Source of the DNA: Arenicella chitinivorans
GTDB lineage: Bacteria > Pseudomonadota > Gammaproteobacteria > Arenicellales > Arenicellaceae
Assembly: GCF_014651515.1 (NCBI RefSeq)
Contig: NZ_BMXA01000006.1
Location: 156,804 to 220,803 of the forward strand
Direction of reading: 5' to 3'
Length of the DNA: 64,000 nt
Made by a program: the position numbers and the translations under genes. Every line of letters starts with the position of its first letter. Within the stretch, counting starts at the first letter, position 1. The notes beneath the pieces are model-generated. The model did not search any database. It saw only the letters and a program-made list of their open reading frames with translations, and had not been told where the DNA came from. Below, piece after piece: positions 15,568 through 24,693 of this stretch.

Positions 15568-18500
15568 CTAAGTTACTTGTGGTATCGCGGCTCGTAGTAT
15601 GGACGGCTTGCTTCGGTCGCTGGCCAGCACTAGGTAAACACTGGGTAAGACGATCAAGGTAAAAAACGTACCCACTAACATGCCAGCAACGAGAATAATG
15701 CCAATGCTGTTACGAGCCTCTGCACCAGCACCGGTCACTAACACCAATGGAAAGTGCCCCAGCACTGTTGCTCCTGTGGTCATCAGCACCGGCCGAAGGC
15801 GAGTTTCTGCGGCTATTTGAATCGCGTCGAGTTTTGATCGACCTTGTTCCTGCATTTGGTTGGCGAACTCGACGATCAAAATACCATTCTTCGCCACCAA
15901 GCCAACCAGCGTGATAAATCCGACCTGAGAATAGATATTGATGGTGGTGAAGTCGAGAAACGCAAATAACAGCGCACCAGCGAGTGCCAGCGGCACGGAA
16001 CCGAGCAACACTACCAGCGGATCACGAAAGCTATTGAATTGTATCGCCAGGACCAAAAACACAAACACCAGCGCAACCAGTAGCACACCTTCCAGGGTAT
16101 TGCCTTCCAAGCGAATCTGTCTTGACTCACCGGCATAATCAATCGAATAGGTTTGCGGCAGAATTTCAGAGGCGGCTTGTTCAAGCGCGCTCAAACCCTG
16201 CTCTTTCGTGGTGCCTGGGATCACTTCACCGTAAATACGAAACGCATTTTTTTGCTGAAACTTGCTCAAGATTCGCGGTGCGGTTTCGGTTTGCAGTGTG
16301 GCCACAGATCGCAGCGGTATCAGTTGGCCCTCTGGGGTACGTATTTTCATATCGAGTAGCTGGTCCGGATAAGTGCGAGCTTCCGGTGCAATCATAGGTA
16401 TGACTCGATAGGCACGCCCAGCCTGATCAAAACGATTCACAAAATTACCCGACAATAATACATTCAATTGACGACTCACACCGGCCAGATCCATACCGAA
16501 GTCGGCGATTCGTTGACGGTCCAGTTTAATGCGCACCTGAGGCAGGTCAATTTTAAGGTCGGTATCAGCGAACAAAAACTTCCCACTGCTGATGGCCGCC
16601 TGTACCATCTGATCCGCATAGGGCTTCATATCGGCATTCGAGTCGGTACTTAACACCACCAGCTCCACCGAGAAATTCCCGGCTGTTGGCAAGGCTGACT
16701 CAAGCACCGGAAACGCCTTGAGGCCAGTCACACTTCCAAGTGCTCCGAATGCTTTCCAGACCATGTCCTGCACGCCCTCTTCACGCTCACTCAAGGGCAC
16801 AAAATCCACACCACCAAAGGCGCCTGATGGGTTAACGATTTGCCACATAAACTTTGCGCCATCCAGAGCAAGCATAGTCTCGACCACCTCGTCCATATGA
16901 CGTGTCGTATATTCAAGAGACGCATCAGGCGCTGATTCAACGATCACATTAATACTCGACTGGTCTTCTGTCGGCGCCAACTCTTTAAGACTGAATAAGT
17001 AAAAAGGCACCACCAGAAAGGCGAAAAATACCGCCCCAGCCAACACCTGCTTGCGATACGCAATCGTGGTCATAAGTAATTTACTGTACCGCTGCTGCGT
17101 CGCGGAAAACAAATCATTCACGCGTTTTGTTAACTTGCCTTCTTGCCCCCCTTCGGGACACGCATATGCGCTCATTATCGGCGATAGGGTCAGTGCCACA
17201 ACGCCCGAAATCAATACCGCAATGGCGAGTGTAAAGGCGAACTCTTTAAACAAAGCACCCGTCAGTCCGGATAACAAGCCAATGGGCGCATACACTGCCG
17301 CCAAGGTGATCGTCATACTGATAATCGGTGCAAACAGTTGTCGTGAACTATAGAGCGCGGCTTGCAAACGGCTCATCCCACTGCGCATGTGACGGGCAAC
17401 GTTTTCAACCACCACAATGGCATCGTCCACCACCAGTCCAACCGACAACACAATCGCCAGCACGGTGAGTAAGTTCAAGGTGAAGCCCATTAAAGTCATG
17501 GCCGCAACCGCGCCGAGTAAGGAAATCGGTATCGTAACCAGTGGTACCAACGCGGTACGAATCGACCCCATCATGGCCAATACCACGAGGCCAACCAAGA
17601 GCACAGTCTCAGCCAGAGTGATAAAGATTTCACGCAAGGCACTACGCATATACAGCGTGCCGTCATAGCCGTCTGAAATACTGAGACCGTTGGGTAAGGT
17701 GGCGTTAATTTCATCCAGCATCACGTATAGGCTGTCACCGATCGCAATCTCATTCGAACCGGGCAATGGCCACACCGAGATATACAACACGGTATCTTTT
17801 GATAGCCGCGCAGTCACTTCACTTTCGTTCTCACCAATTTCGATGCGTGCGACATCGCCAAGTCGAACCTGTGTGCCGCTGACCTCTCGAATCACCATCT
17901 GTTCAAAGTCCGCGACCTCACTTAGCGAGGTGTCCGTCAGCAATGCGGTACGTTGATAGCTGTTCTCAGTTTGCCCGACCGTAGCGATCAGGTTATTTGC
18001 TCGCAACGCGCTGGAGACGTCTTCGGCTGAAAGATCAAACGCGGATAGTTTTAATGGATCAATCCAGATGCGCATTGCCGGTTGGCGTGCACCTTCCAGC
18101 CCAATGCGTTGCACGCCAGGTATCGACGTCAGGGTTGGTACCACATTCCGTGACAGATAATCGGTCGCTTCAAGTCGACTAATGCCGGCTTCCTTCTCAT
18201 CATAATTAACGGTCAAATAGAAAATAGCGAACGGTCGATCTGCACGCACCACTTCCACGGAAGGGTCCTGGGCACCTTCTGGCAATTCAAACCGTATTTG
18301 GTCGAGTCGTGTCGACAACTCAGCAAGGGCCCGTGTGCTGTCCTCATTCAATTTTAACCACACCGTGACCACACTGACACCCGGTGTGGTCCGAGAGTCG
18401 ACAAAATCGACGCCCGGCACCGACGATGCGGCGCGCTCAATGGGTTCGGTAATGAACCCCTGAACCACCTCGGCAGAGGCACCAATGTACGGCGTGGTGA

Positions 18501-18687
18501 TTTGCAGCGAAGCGCTGGATATCTTCGGAAATTGAAGGATCGGCAATTCGACGGCAGCGCGAATACCGATAAACACAATCGCCAGCGACAACACAATGGC
18601 CAAAATCGGTCGCGTCGAAAAGACATCCATAATGGACGGCTTCTCGTCATGCCCCAATACCGACTCATCAACCGACGGATTACTCAT
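15568..18687 (-). CDS. RND efflux permease (HAE1/AcrB type)
   Basis: This is an inner-membrane proton-driven pump of 1039 residues, the usual length for the family. It starts with a TM1 preceded by MDVFSTRPILAIVL and contains the TM4 motif GLVVDDAIVVVEN with both canonical aspartates. TM10 has LVGLVAKNGILIVEF with the lysine of the proton relay. Two large periplasmic loops lie between TM1-2 and TM7-8. The ATG at 18687 overlaps the adaptor's stop codon (ATGAGTAA), so the genes are translationally coupled. A longer frame from 18723 would overlap the adaptor further and is unlikely. It would work with the adaptor encoded just upstream and an outer-membrane channel encoded elsewhere. Substrate is not predictable from the sequence. 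Confidence 0.93.
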   Translation of the reverse strand: MSNPSVDESVLGHDEKPSIMDVFSTRPILAIVLSLAIVFIGIRAAVELPILQFPKISSASLQITTPYIGASAEVVQGFITEPIERAASSVPGVDFVDSRTTPGVSVVTVWLKLNEDSTRALAELSTRLDQIRFELPEGAQDPSVEVVRADRPFAIFYLTVNYDEKEAGISRLEATDYLSRNVVPTLTSIPGVQRIGLEGARQPAMRIWIDPLKLSAFDLSAEDVSSALRANNLIATVGQTENSYQRTALLTDTSLSEVADFEQMVIREVSGTQVRLGDVARIEIGENESEVTARLSKDTVLYISVWPLPGSNEIAIGDSLYVMLDEINATLPNGLSISDGYDGTLYMRSALREIFITLAETVLLVGLVVLAMMGSIRTALVPLVTIPISLLGAVAAMTLMGFTLNLLTVLAIVLSVGLVVDDAIVVVENVARHMRSGMSRLQAALYSSRQLFAPIISMTITLAAVYAPIGLLSGLTGALFKEFAFTLAIAVLISGVVALTLSPIMSAYACPEGGQEGKLTKRVNDLFSATQQRYSKLLMTTIAYRKQVLAGAVFFAFLVVPFYLFSLKELAPTEDQSSINVIVESAPDASLEYTTRHMDEVVETMLALDGAKFMWQIVNPSGAFGGVDFVPLSEREEGVQDMVWKAFGALGSVTGLKAFPVLESALPTAGNFSVELVVLSTDSNADMKPYADQMVQAAISSGKFLFADTDLKIDLPQVRIKLDRQRIADFGMDLAGVSRQLNVLLSGNFVNRFDQAGRAYRVIPMIAPEARTYPDQLLDMKIRTPEGQLIPLRSVATLQTETAPRILSKFQQKNAFRIYGEVIPGTTKEQGLSALEQAASEILPQTYSIDYAGESRQIRLEGNTLEGVLLVALVFVFLVLAIQFNSFRDPLVVLLGSVPLALAGALLFAFLDFTTINIYSQVGFITLVGLVAKNGILIVEFANQMQEQGRSKLDAIQIAAETRLRPVLMTTGATVLGHFPLVLVTGAGAEARNSIGIILVAGMLVGTFFTLIVLPSVYLVLASDRSKPSILRAAIPQVT

Positions 18688-19984
18688 TATTGGACGCCCC
18701 GGCTGCAGTATTCTCCGGCACACTTGACTCCCGAGGGTCGTCGGCTTGCTGAGGTGTTACTTCCTGAGGTGTTACTTCCTGAGGTGTTACTTCCTGAGGT
18801 GTTACTTCCTGAGGTGTTACTTCCTGAGGTGTTACTTCCTGAGGTTCGGTGATCGTTTGTGGCGGCTGCCCCGGTTCGGGTACCGTGTCGGGTTCGGTAA
18901 ACGCATCATGCAGTTCCGATATATTGGTCAGTAAGCCCTCGCGTAACTTGAAGGAGCCCTTTGTCGCCACCACGTCACGGATCTGTAGACCGGACTGAAT
19001 AATCGAATCGTTCCCATTTTGTGCGCGTAGCGTGATTGGACGTCGTGTTGCACGCCAATTCCCCGTGTCATCTTTGTTCAGCACATACGCATATGCACCA
19101 AGCGCATCCACGCGAACAGCGGTACTTGGCAACCGAACTATCTGTTCGCTTGTGCCACTCGGCACCAAGACATTCACAAAGTGACCCGATTTCAAGCGCG
19201 CGCCTGCATCAGTAATGCTGGCGCGCACGCGAACGCTGCGCGAAGCCGACTCCAACGCCGGCGCAACGGCAATCACGCTTGCCGAATACACCGTCCCGGA
19301 ATCGAGCTGAACACGGACCGTGGTTCCCACCTCGATATCGGCCACCGATTGAGGCACCGCGAAGTCAACCCAGAGTAGCGATGAGTTACCAATCGCACGT
19401 GTGATGATAGTGTTTGCGAGCAGGTACTCACCCAGCTGCAGATTGTGCAAGCCAATCCGTCCGTCAAACGGCGCCAAAATTGTTTTGTTCGCAATATCTT
19501 GTCTGACCGCCTCAACTCGAGCGTTCGCCGACGCAAGACGTGCTTGCGCTTCGTCCGCTTGCTGCTGCGAGACCGCACGTGTCGACACCAGCCCTTTTAA
19601 CCGTTTTACGTCCTTTCTGGCGAGTTCGAGGTCCGCGTTAATGGAAGCCAATTCGGCAGCTTCTTCGGCGTAGTCTAATTCGAGTAACACCTCACCTTGC
19701 TTGATTTCAGCACCCGACTCAGCTCCGATTCGGGCCACCACGCCAGCAACTTCATTGCGAATATCAACCGCTTGCGGCGCACGCACTTCACCAACCACCC
19801 TGACTTCGTCGTGCCATTCACTGAACGACACGGTCTGTGCATGTACGGTCTCACTGGGTTCAGGGAAGGATTCACCAAACGCAATCGCCGCGCGAATCTG
19901 AAAAAACTTGATTAAGGCCAGAACGACAAAGAGTGCAAGGCATACTAAAATTACGGTCAGCCACGGTCTGCGACGAATATTCAT
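18680..19984 (-). CDS. RND periplasmic adaptor (HlyD/AcrA family) with repeat tail
   Basis: This membrane fusion protein bridges the RND pump and an outer-membrane channel. From the ATG at 19984 it has 434 residues: a basic start and one TM anchor (MNIRRRPWLTVILVCLALF), a split lipoyl domain (VRAPQAVDIRNEVAG and ILAPFDGRIGL motifs), a helical hairpin between them, and beta-barrel and membrane-proximal domains. A GTG at 20017 would add eleven residues. The C-terminal 60 residues are unusual: a proline/glutamate-rich linker containing six perfect EVTPQ units, followed by a short acidic end. The stop overlaps the permease start by eight bases. It lies 152 bp after the second adaptor gene, so it may be transcribed with it or from its own promoter. 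Confidence 0.9.
   Translation of the reverse strand: MNIRRRPWLTVILVCLALFVVLALIKFFQIRAAIAFGESFPEPSETVHAQTVSFSEWHDEVRVVGEVRAPQAVDIRNEVAGVVARIGAESGAEIKQGEVLLELDYAEEAAELASINADLELARKDVKRLKGLVSTRAVSQQQADEAQARLASANARVEAVRQDIANKTILAPFDGRIGLHNLQLGEYLLANTIITRAIGNSSLLWVDFAVPQSVADIEVGTTVRVQLDSGTVYSASVIAVAPALESASRSVRVRASITDAGARLKSGHFVNVLVPSGTSEQIVRLPSTAVRVDALGAYAYVLNKDDTGNWRATRRPITLRAQNGNDSIIQSGLQIRDVVATKGSFKLREGLLTNISELHDAFTEPDTVPEPGQPPQTITEPQEVTPQEVTPQEVTPQEVTPQEVTPQEVTPQQADDPRESSVPENTAAGASNNE
18751..18840. repeat. Six perfect 15-bp tandem repeats inside the adaptor gene
   Basis: The unit GAGGTGTTACTTCCT is repeated six times without a mismatch. On the coding (minus) strand each unit gives five residues of the adaptor's tail (EVTPQ). 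As the unit is a multiple of three, copy-number change alters tail length but not frame. Confidence 0.95.
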
Positions 19985-20047
19985 ACTGAGTTTACCGGTA
20001 GCCTGCTTGGCTACCACTTGTGATTAGTGTTAGGCGGGGTCGTCCTT

Positions 20048-20059
20048 TCGCACGTGCGA
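20048..20059. promoter_or_regulatory. 12-bp perfect palindrome upstream of the adaptor gene
   Basis: TCGCACGTGCGA is a perfect palindrome in the 116-bp gap between the two adaptor genes, about 64 bp before the ATG at 19984. It could be an operator for a dimeric regulator. No cognate regulator is evident in the window. Confidence 0.25.
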
Positions 20060-20135
20060 TTTAAGCCCTAAGTGTAAACCCTTTTTATGAATATTCTGCA
20101 AAGCTCAATGGTGAAAATCCGTTTTTTTCGCCCAG

Positions 20136-21338
20136 CTAGCGCTCGACAGTTGCCGCAAGATCACCGCTGACTGACATCAAATCATCCGGCACCACGGCTT
20201 GACCGTCGCGCAATCGCTCACCACCGCGGATCACGACCTGATCACCGAGACTAACATTGCCGACCACCTCAACCATGTCACCTTGAGCATAACCCAACTC
20301 CACGTCGCGACGGCTGGCGACGCCCTCCTCGACCACGTAAACATACTGGGCACTAGTGCGTAAAATGACGGCATCCCGCGGAATTGCAACGACTTCCTTG
20401 GCTTGCGCGCTCGGCAAGGACACTCTCACCGGTGACCCAACCAACAAGCCACTGTCGGTAAGTACCACGCGCAGCTCCATGGTTCGACTAACCTCATCAC
20501 CAACCGGCACAATCGTGCGCAAAGGTGCTAGGAATGTCTTACCCATGCCTGTGACTTCCAACATGGTGCCCGGCGCAAGTGGCTGAACCAGCGCCGCTGG
20601 CACCTGCGCGCTGACTTCAAGATTGACGGTATCTACCAATCGAGCCACGGAGCTGCCTACCTGAGCGTATTCGCCTTGTTGAATTGATTGCGTGACCACG
20701 CTGCCGGGGAATGGCGCCGTTATTGACGTACGCTCCAAGGCTTTTTCAGCCGTGCGCAATGCAGCCTCCGCGCGCGCAACATCGGCTTTAGCCGTATCAC
20801 GGTTCGACTTGAGTTCGGCAATACCTATTTCAGATACGCCAAGCTTGTTATTGGCGGCTTCCACACGCTTATAGTAATCCGTGTGATACGTAAGCAAACT
20901 CTCAAGCCGCGCTAATTCGGCTTCACGCTGAGCAACCAATTGTTCAGCGTCGGTCGCATCGATCTGAGCAATACTTGCACCAGCCTCGACCAGCTCGCCG
21001 ACTTGCGCAATGTTTAAAATCTTACCAGAGGTTTCTGCCGCGATCACCGCATCGCGCACACTCACCACCGTGCCGGGCAACACCGTATGTGGCGCCATTT
21101 GTATTTTAGTGGCCGTTGCTAGGGCCACCGTCGCAGGCGGTGGGCCGGATCGTTGACCCGCACTTTGCTCGCCATCATCGGCAGACACACTTTTAAAGTG
21201 ATAGGTCGACACAGTTATCACGGCGAGCACAAGAAAACAAGCCGGGAGTAGCATCGTCCAGCGGTGCCACTTAGACGATGCTGACTTGTTTATTTCAGCA
21301 TCATCGATGACGGTTTCTACGATTGAGCTTTGATCCAT
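20136..21338 (-). CDS. RND periplasmic adaptor (HlyD/AcrA family)
   Basis: A 400-residue membrane fusion protein starting at ATG 21338 behind a GAGG ribosome site. It has a cytoplasmic start of about 27 residues, one TM segment (WTMLLPACFLVLAVITV), and a lipoyl half-motif (AAETSGKILNIAQVGELVEAG). A helical hairpin of about 80 residues and the second lipoyl half (ITAPFPGSVV) follow, then beta-barrel and membrane-proximal domains. Its start lies inside the end of the preceding permease gene (22-bp overlap), so the two are coupled and form one pump. The outer-membrane partner is not encoded here. The cytoplasmic N-terminal extension (SSIVETVIDDAEINKSASS) is longer than usual. Confidence 0.9.
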   Translation of the reverse strand: MDQSSIVETVIDDAEINKSASSKWHRWTMLLPACFLVLAVITVSTYHFKSVSADDGEQSAGQRSGPPPATVALATATKIQMAPHTVLPGTVVSVRDAVIAAETSGKILNIAQVGELVEAGASIAQIDATDAEQLVAQREAELARLESLLTYHTDYYKRVEAANNKLGVSEIGIAELKSNRDTAKADVARAEAALRTAEKALERTSITAPFPGSVVTQSIQQGEYAQVGSSVARLVDTVNLEVSAQVPAALVQPLAPGTMLEVTGMGKTFLAPLRTIVPVGDEVSRTMELRVVLTDSGLLVGSPVRVSLPSAQAKEVVAIPRDAVILRTSAQYVYVVEEGVASRRDVELGYAQGDMVEVVGNVSLGDQVVIRGGERLRDGQAVVPDDLMSVSGDLAATVER

Positions 21339-24300
21339 TTTCTACCTCGCAAACGCTGTGCGATATTAATTTCAGGGATCGGCTCCAGGCGGAGCAGACA
21401 GGGTAAAAGTATGAGTGTAAACAGCGTCGACACAGCCATGCCGCCGACAATCACGGTCGCCAACCCTTTGTAAATAACACTCCCGGCACCCGGTGCAACG
21501 ACCAGTGGCAACATGCCCATTAGAGACGTTAAGGTTGACATCAAAATCGGACGCATCCGAGTGAGCAAGGCTTGCCTGACTGCCGCTTCAATGTCGAGCC
21601 CATCCTGCTGCGCACGACGCGTTTCGGCGACCAGTAAAATCGCGTTATTAACCACCAGACCGAGCAAGATAATAAACCCGATCATACCCAGCAGGTCTAA
21701 TGGTGTTGGGGTAATCAAATTCATCAGACGCACTGCGATCACACCACCAACAGCAGCCATCGGCAGCGAAATCATCACCAACAACGCATCTTTGGGTGAC
21801 TTAAACAAAGCGGCCATCACCAAAAACAACAACACCACTGCTAAGCCAAAATTACCTTTAAGATTTGAGATTGCCCGGGTTAATGCATCTGCATCACCGC
21901 CAAACTCAATGGTCGCATCCTGCGGTGTGATCGCACGGATCTGCGGTTCTAAGGCTGACAGAATCTCCATTGTTTCACCCAGAGCAAGATCTGGTGGTGC
22001 AGAGATATTCAACGCGATAGTACGGCGTGCATCGAGACGGAAAATCTGATTCGGCCCGACACCTGGTTCGATGCGTGCTAAATCGCCAAACGGAATAACC
22101 GCACCGGATGGCGTCACGATTGGCATCGTTTCAAGTTGTTCTGGAACAGTCCAGTCTTGGGTCCGCAGTAAAATATCCAAGCGAGAATCCTGATGAAAAA
22201 ACTCACCAAGCCACAAGCCATCACCGAAGGCTCGCAACGTTCGCGCGAGTGCTTCCCGAGTCATACCAACTTCGGCTAATCGTCGATCATCAGGGATCAA
22301 TCTCAGCTCCGGCGTCACAATCAGCGGGTCTGGGTTCATGCGAACTCGGCTGCCGGGCAAATTTTGTTGGATCAAGTCAGAGACTTCCACTGCCGAGTCA
22401 TTCAAGGCAGGAAAATCCACCGACTGCAGATTAATACTGATGTTGGCACCACCACCGAAACGCCCAAACAACGACCCTTGTTGTGCGAAGGCTTGCGTGT
22501 CTGGAAACCCGGAGAGTATCTCCTGGTTAGCAATTTTCACCATTTCATCGACGCGGGACTGATCCTCAACACGAATCCCAATATTGCCGCCCCATGGCCC
22601 ACTAAACAGGTAGTAGTTTTTCAAGCGCGGCTCTTTCTCTCCGCTCATATAGGGCGCGAGTCGCTCGACCACGATCTCGGCAAATTCTCTTTTTACGACG
22701 TCCGCACTGGCACCGGAAGGAAACGAGATAAACGCATCAACCGCATCTCGCTTTACCGGTGGCAGGTAATTTAATTGTGGCCACAAGAGCCAGCCGAGCA
22801 GAATCGGCAATACCGTCAAACTACCAATCCAGCACCAGCGTTTTCGCGCACTATTGGTCAGACGCATGAGCCCATTGACAAACCCCGTCCACCGGCTGTG
22901 ATCCTCAGCTGAAGCTGTTGGGTTGCCTGGGCGTAAGAAGTGCGCCGCTGCCGCTGGCAATATAAATAACGCCACGAGAAAGCTAAATGCCACCGCAATC
23001 GCGATGGTGAGAGCTAGGTCAGCGAACAACTGACCTTCAACATCCTCGAAGAATACGATAGGTACAAAGATCACAATCGTGGTGAGTGTCGATGCTAACA
23101 GTGCGCCACCAACACTACGGACAGAGTTCATCGCCGCTTGGGCAGCCGCAACGCCCTTATCCACCTGTCGCACGTAATTTTCCAAGATCACAATCGCCGC
23201 GTCCAACACCATGCCAGTGGCAAACGCCAGCCCTGCCAGCGAGATCACATTAATGCTACGACCAAAAATATTCAGAACCACAAAGGTGGACAACAAACTG
23301 ATTGGTATCGCCGCCGCGATCAATAAGGTGGCACGCAGCCGGCGCACAAACAGCCACAGTGAACCGACGGCGAGGAGAATACCGATTCCCATGTTTTCAG
23401 TGAGTAGAGCAATTGCCCGCTTGATAAACACCGACGGATCAAAACTCTTCTCTAGGGTAATGCCATATTGACTAGGCAATGTTTCATTCAGCGCGTCCAT
23501 CCGCTTCAGAACCGCGTCTATCGCCGCCAGTGTATTGCCACCCGGTTGGCGCACCAATTGCATACCCAGCGCTGGATGACCATTCTGGTAAATAACACCT
23601 TGAGCTTCATCCGGACCCACGCGGACCTGTGCGATGTCGCCCAAACGAACGGGGGCACCATTACGCCATGTGATAATAGTCTCAGACAGTTTATCGGCTG
23701 CATACCGCCCCTCAAATCGCAGCGTGAAGTCTCGTCGTCCGACTTCGATTTTACCGCCACTGACATCACTGGAGCGGTTTAATACCGCCGCGATCGACTC
23801 AATGGAAATACCCAACTGAGCAGTTAAAAACGGATCGAACTCCACGCTAACAATACGCTCACCGGTATTTTGGTTAACGTCAACACTGCCGACGCCTTCG
23901 ATATTCTCGAAATCCGGCGCGATGTTTTTTTGCACAAACTCACGCAGATCCTCGCTATCGACAATGGATTCAGGCGAATGCTGCACGAACAGATAAATCA
24001 GCGTGTCGCCAGAACCACCGCCACCGTTACGAAAAATCTGCGGTCGGTCCGCGTCGGCGGGTAACCCTCGCACTCGTTGAAGACGACTGGAAACCTCTGT
24101 GAACACCTGATCCATATCGGTCCCGAGCTCAAACTCCATATTCACCCAAGCATTGGCTGTATTCGAGAACGAGCGTAGTTCGGTCATGCCGGTAATGCCC
24201 CGCAGTTCTCGCTCAATCGGTTCGACCACCTCACTCTCGATTTCACGCGGGCTGGCTGCGCGCCAGGAAACTTGGACCGCTAATACTGGGCGCTCAATCG

Positions 24301-24415
24301 ATGGCAGCAGCTGAATCGGCAACTTTTGGACGGACACGAAACCCAACAACATCAAGAGGCAGATCATCGCTGCCATGATTGCCGGGTTATCAATAAAAAA
24401 ACGCGTGATTTTCAC
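21317..24415 (-). CDS. RND efflux permease with variant proton-relay residues
   Basis: This is a 1032-residue HAE1-family pump, starting at a GTG (24415) with AAAGG about nine bases upstream. TM1 follows MKITRFFIDNPAIMAA. The usual two large periplasmic loops and twelve TM segments are present. The TM4 motif reads GMVLDAAIVILEN, so only the first of the two canonical aspartates is kept. The TM10 motif reads GLVVNNAILLV, with asparagine where AcrB has its lysine. Subfamilies with NN in TM10 exist among marine Gammaproteobacteria, so this is likely a functional variant rather than decay. It overlaps the adaptor start at 21338. It is the first gene of the four-gene efflux cluster, separated from the upstream operon by a terminator. 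Confidence 0.92.
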   Translation of the reverse strand: MKITRFFIDNPAIMAAMICLLMLLGFVSVQKLPIQLLPSIERPVLAVQVSWRAASPREIESEVVEPIERELRGITGMTELRSFSNTANAWVNMEFELGTDMDQVFTEVSSRLQRVRGLPADADRPQIFRNGGGGSGDTLIYLFVQHSPESIVDSEDLREFVQKNIAPDFENIEGVGSVDVNQNTGERIVSVEFDPFLTAQLGISIESIAAVLNRSSDVSGGKIEVGRRDFTLRFEGRYAADKLSETIITWRNGAPVRLGDIAQVRVGPDEAQGVIYQNGHPALGMQLVRQPGGNTLAAIDAVLKRMDALNETLPSQYGITLEKSFDPSVFIKRAIALLTENMGIGILLAVGSLWLFVRRLRATLLIAAAIPISLLSTFVVLNIFGRSINVISLAGLAFATGMVLDAAIVILENYVRQVDKGVAAAQAAMNSVRSVGGALLASTLTTIVIFVPIVFFEDVEGQLFADLALTIAIAVAFSFLVALFILPAAAAHFLRPGNPTASAEDHSRWTGFVNGLMRLTNSARKRWCWIGSLTVLPILLGWLLWPQLNYLPPVKRDAVDAFISFPSGASADVVKREFAEIVVERLAPYMSGEKEPRLKNYYLFSGPWGGNIGIRVEDQSRVDEMVKIANQEILSGFPDTQAFAQQGSLFGRFGGGANISINLQSVDFPALNDSAVEVSDLIQQNLPGSRVRMNPDPLIVTPELRLIPDDRRLAEVGMTREALARTLRAFGDGLWLGEFFHQDSRLDILLRTQDWTVPEQLETMPIVTPSGAVIPFGDLARIEPGVGPNQIFRLDARRTIALNISAPPDLALGETMEILSALEPQIRAITPQDATIEFGGDADALTRAISNLKGNFGLAVVLLFLVMAALFKSPKDALLVMISLPMAAVGGVIAVRLMNLITPTPLDLLGMIGFIILLGLVVNNAILLVAETRRAQQDGLDIEAAVRQALLTRMRPILMSTLTSLMGMLPLVVAPGAGSVIYKGLATVIVGGMAVSTLFTLILLPCLLRLEPIPEINIAQRLRGRKWIKAQS

Positions 24416-24626
24416 GGTGCTGACCTTTAGTGTTACCTGGCGACTCTAGATTGAATCCGTGCACATACATCAAAGCATCGACGCTACGAGCATGCACTCA
24501 TCCAACTGGCGGCCATGTTATTTGTTTCGCACAAGCTGTCGTGCGACCCGAGACCTTTTTCAACCGGTCCTTGCTGAATTAGATGCTCGGCGGATACAAA
24601 AGGTTGCATTTTTTTGTGGCTCAGAC

Positions 24627-24658
24627 AAAAAAAAAGACTCAACCAGGGTTGAGCCTTT
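24627..24658 (-). terminator. Intrinsic terminator of the eight-gene operon
   Basis: Read on the minus strand, AGGCTCAACC and GGTTGAGTCT form a stem of about ten pairs with a two- or three-base loop, followed at once by nine T residues. It lies 36 bp after the stop of the CxxCH protein gene and closes the operon that begins at 37085. Confidence 0.85.
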
Positions 24659-24693
24659 AATGAGCAACATTCTCGAATCGCGTCGCTACAGGG

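Noticed and set aside
15532..15575. Strong bidirectional terminator between convergent genes
   Set aside because: The stem is only six pairs and the nearby A-run is not adjacent, so it is listed only at low confidence.
18502..18852. Plus-strand frames across the adaptor repeat
   Set aside because: They are made of the 15-bp repeat read backwards and carry no other signal.
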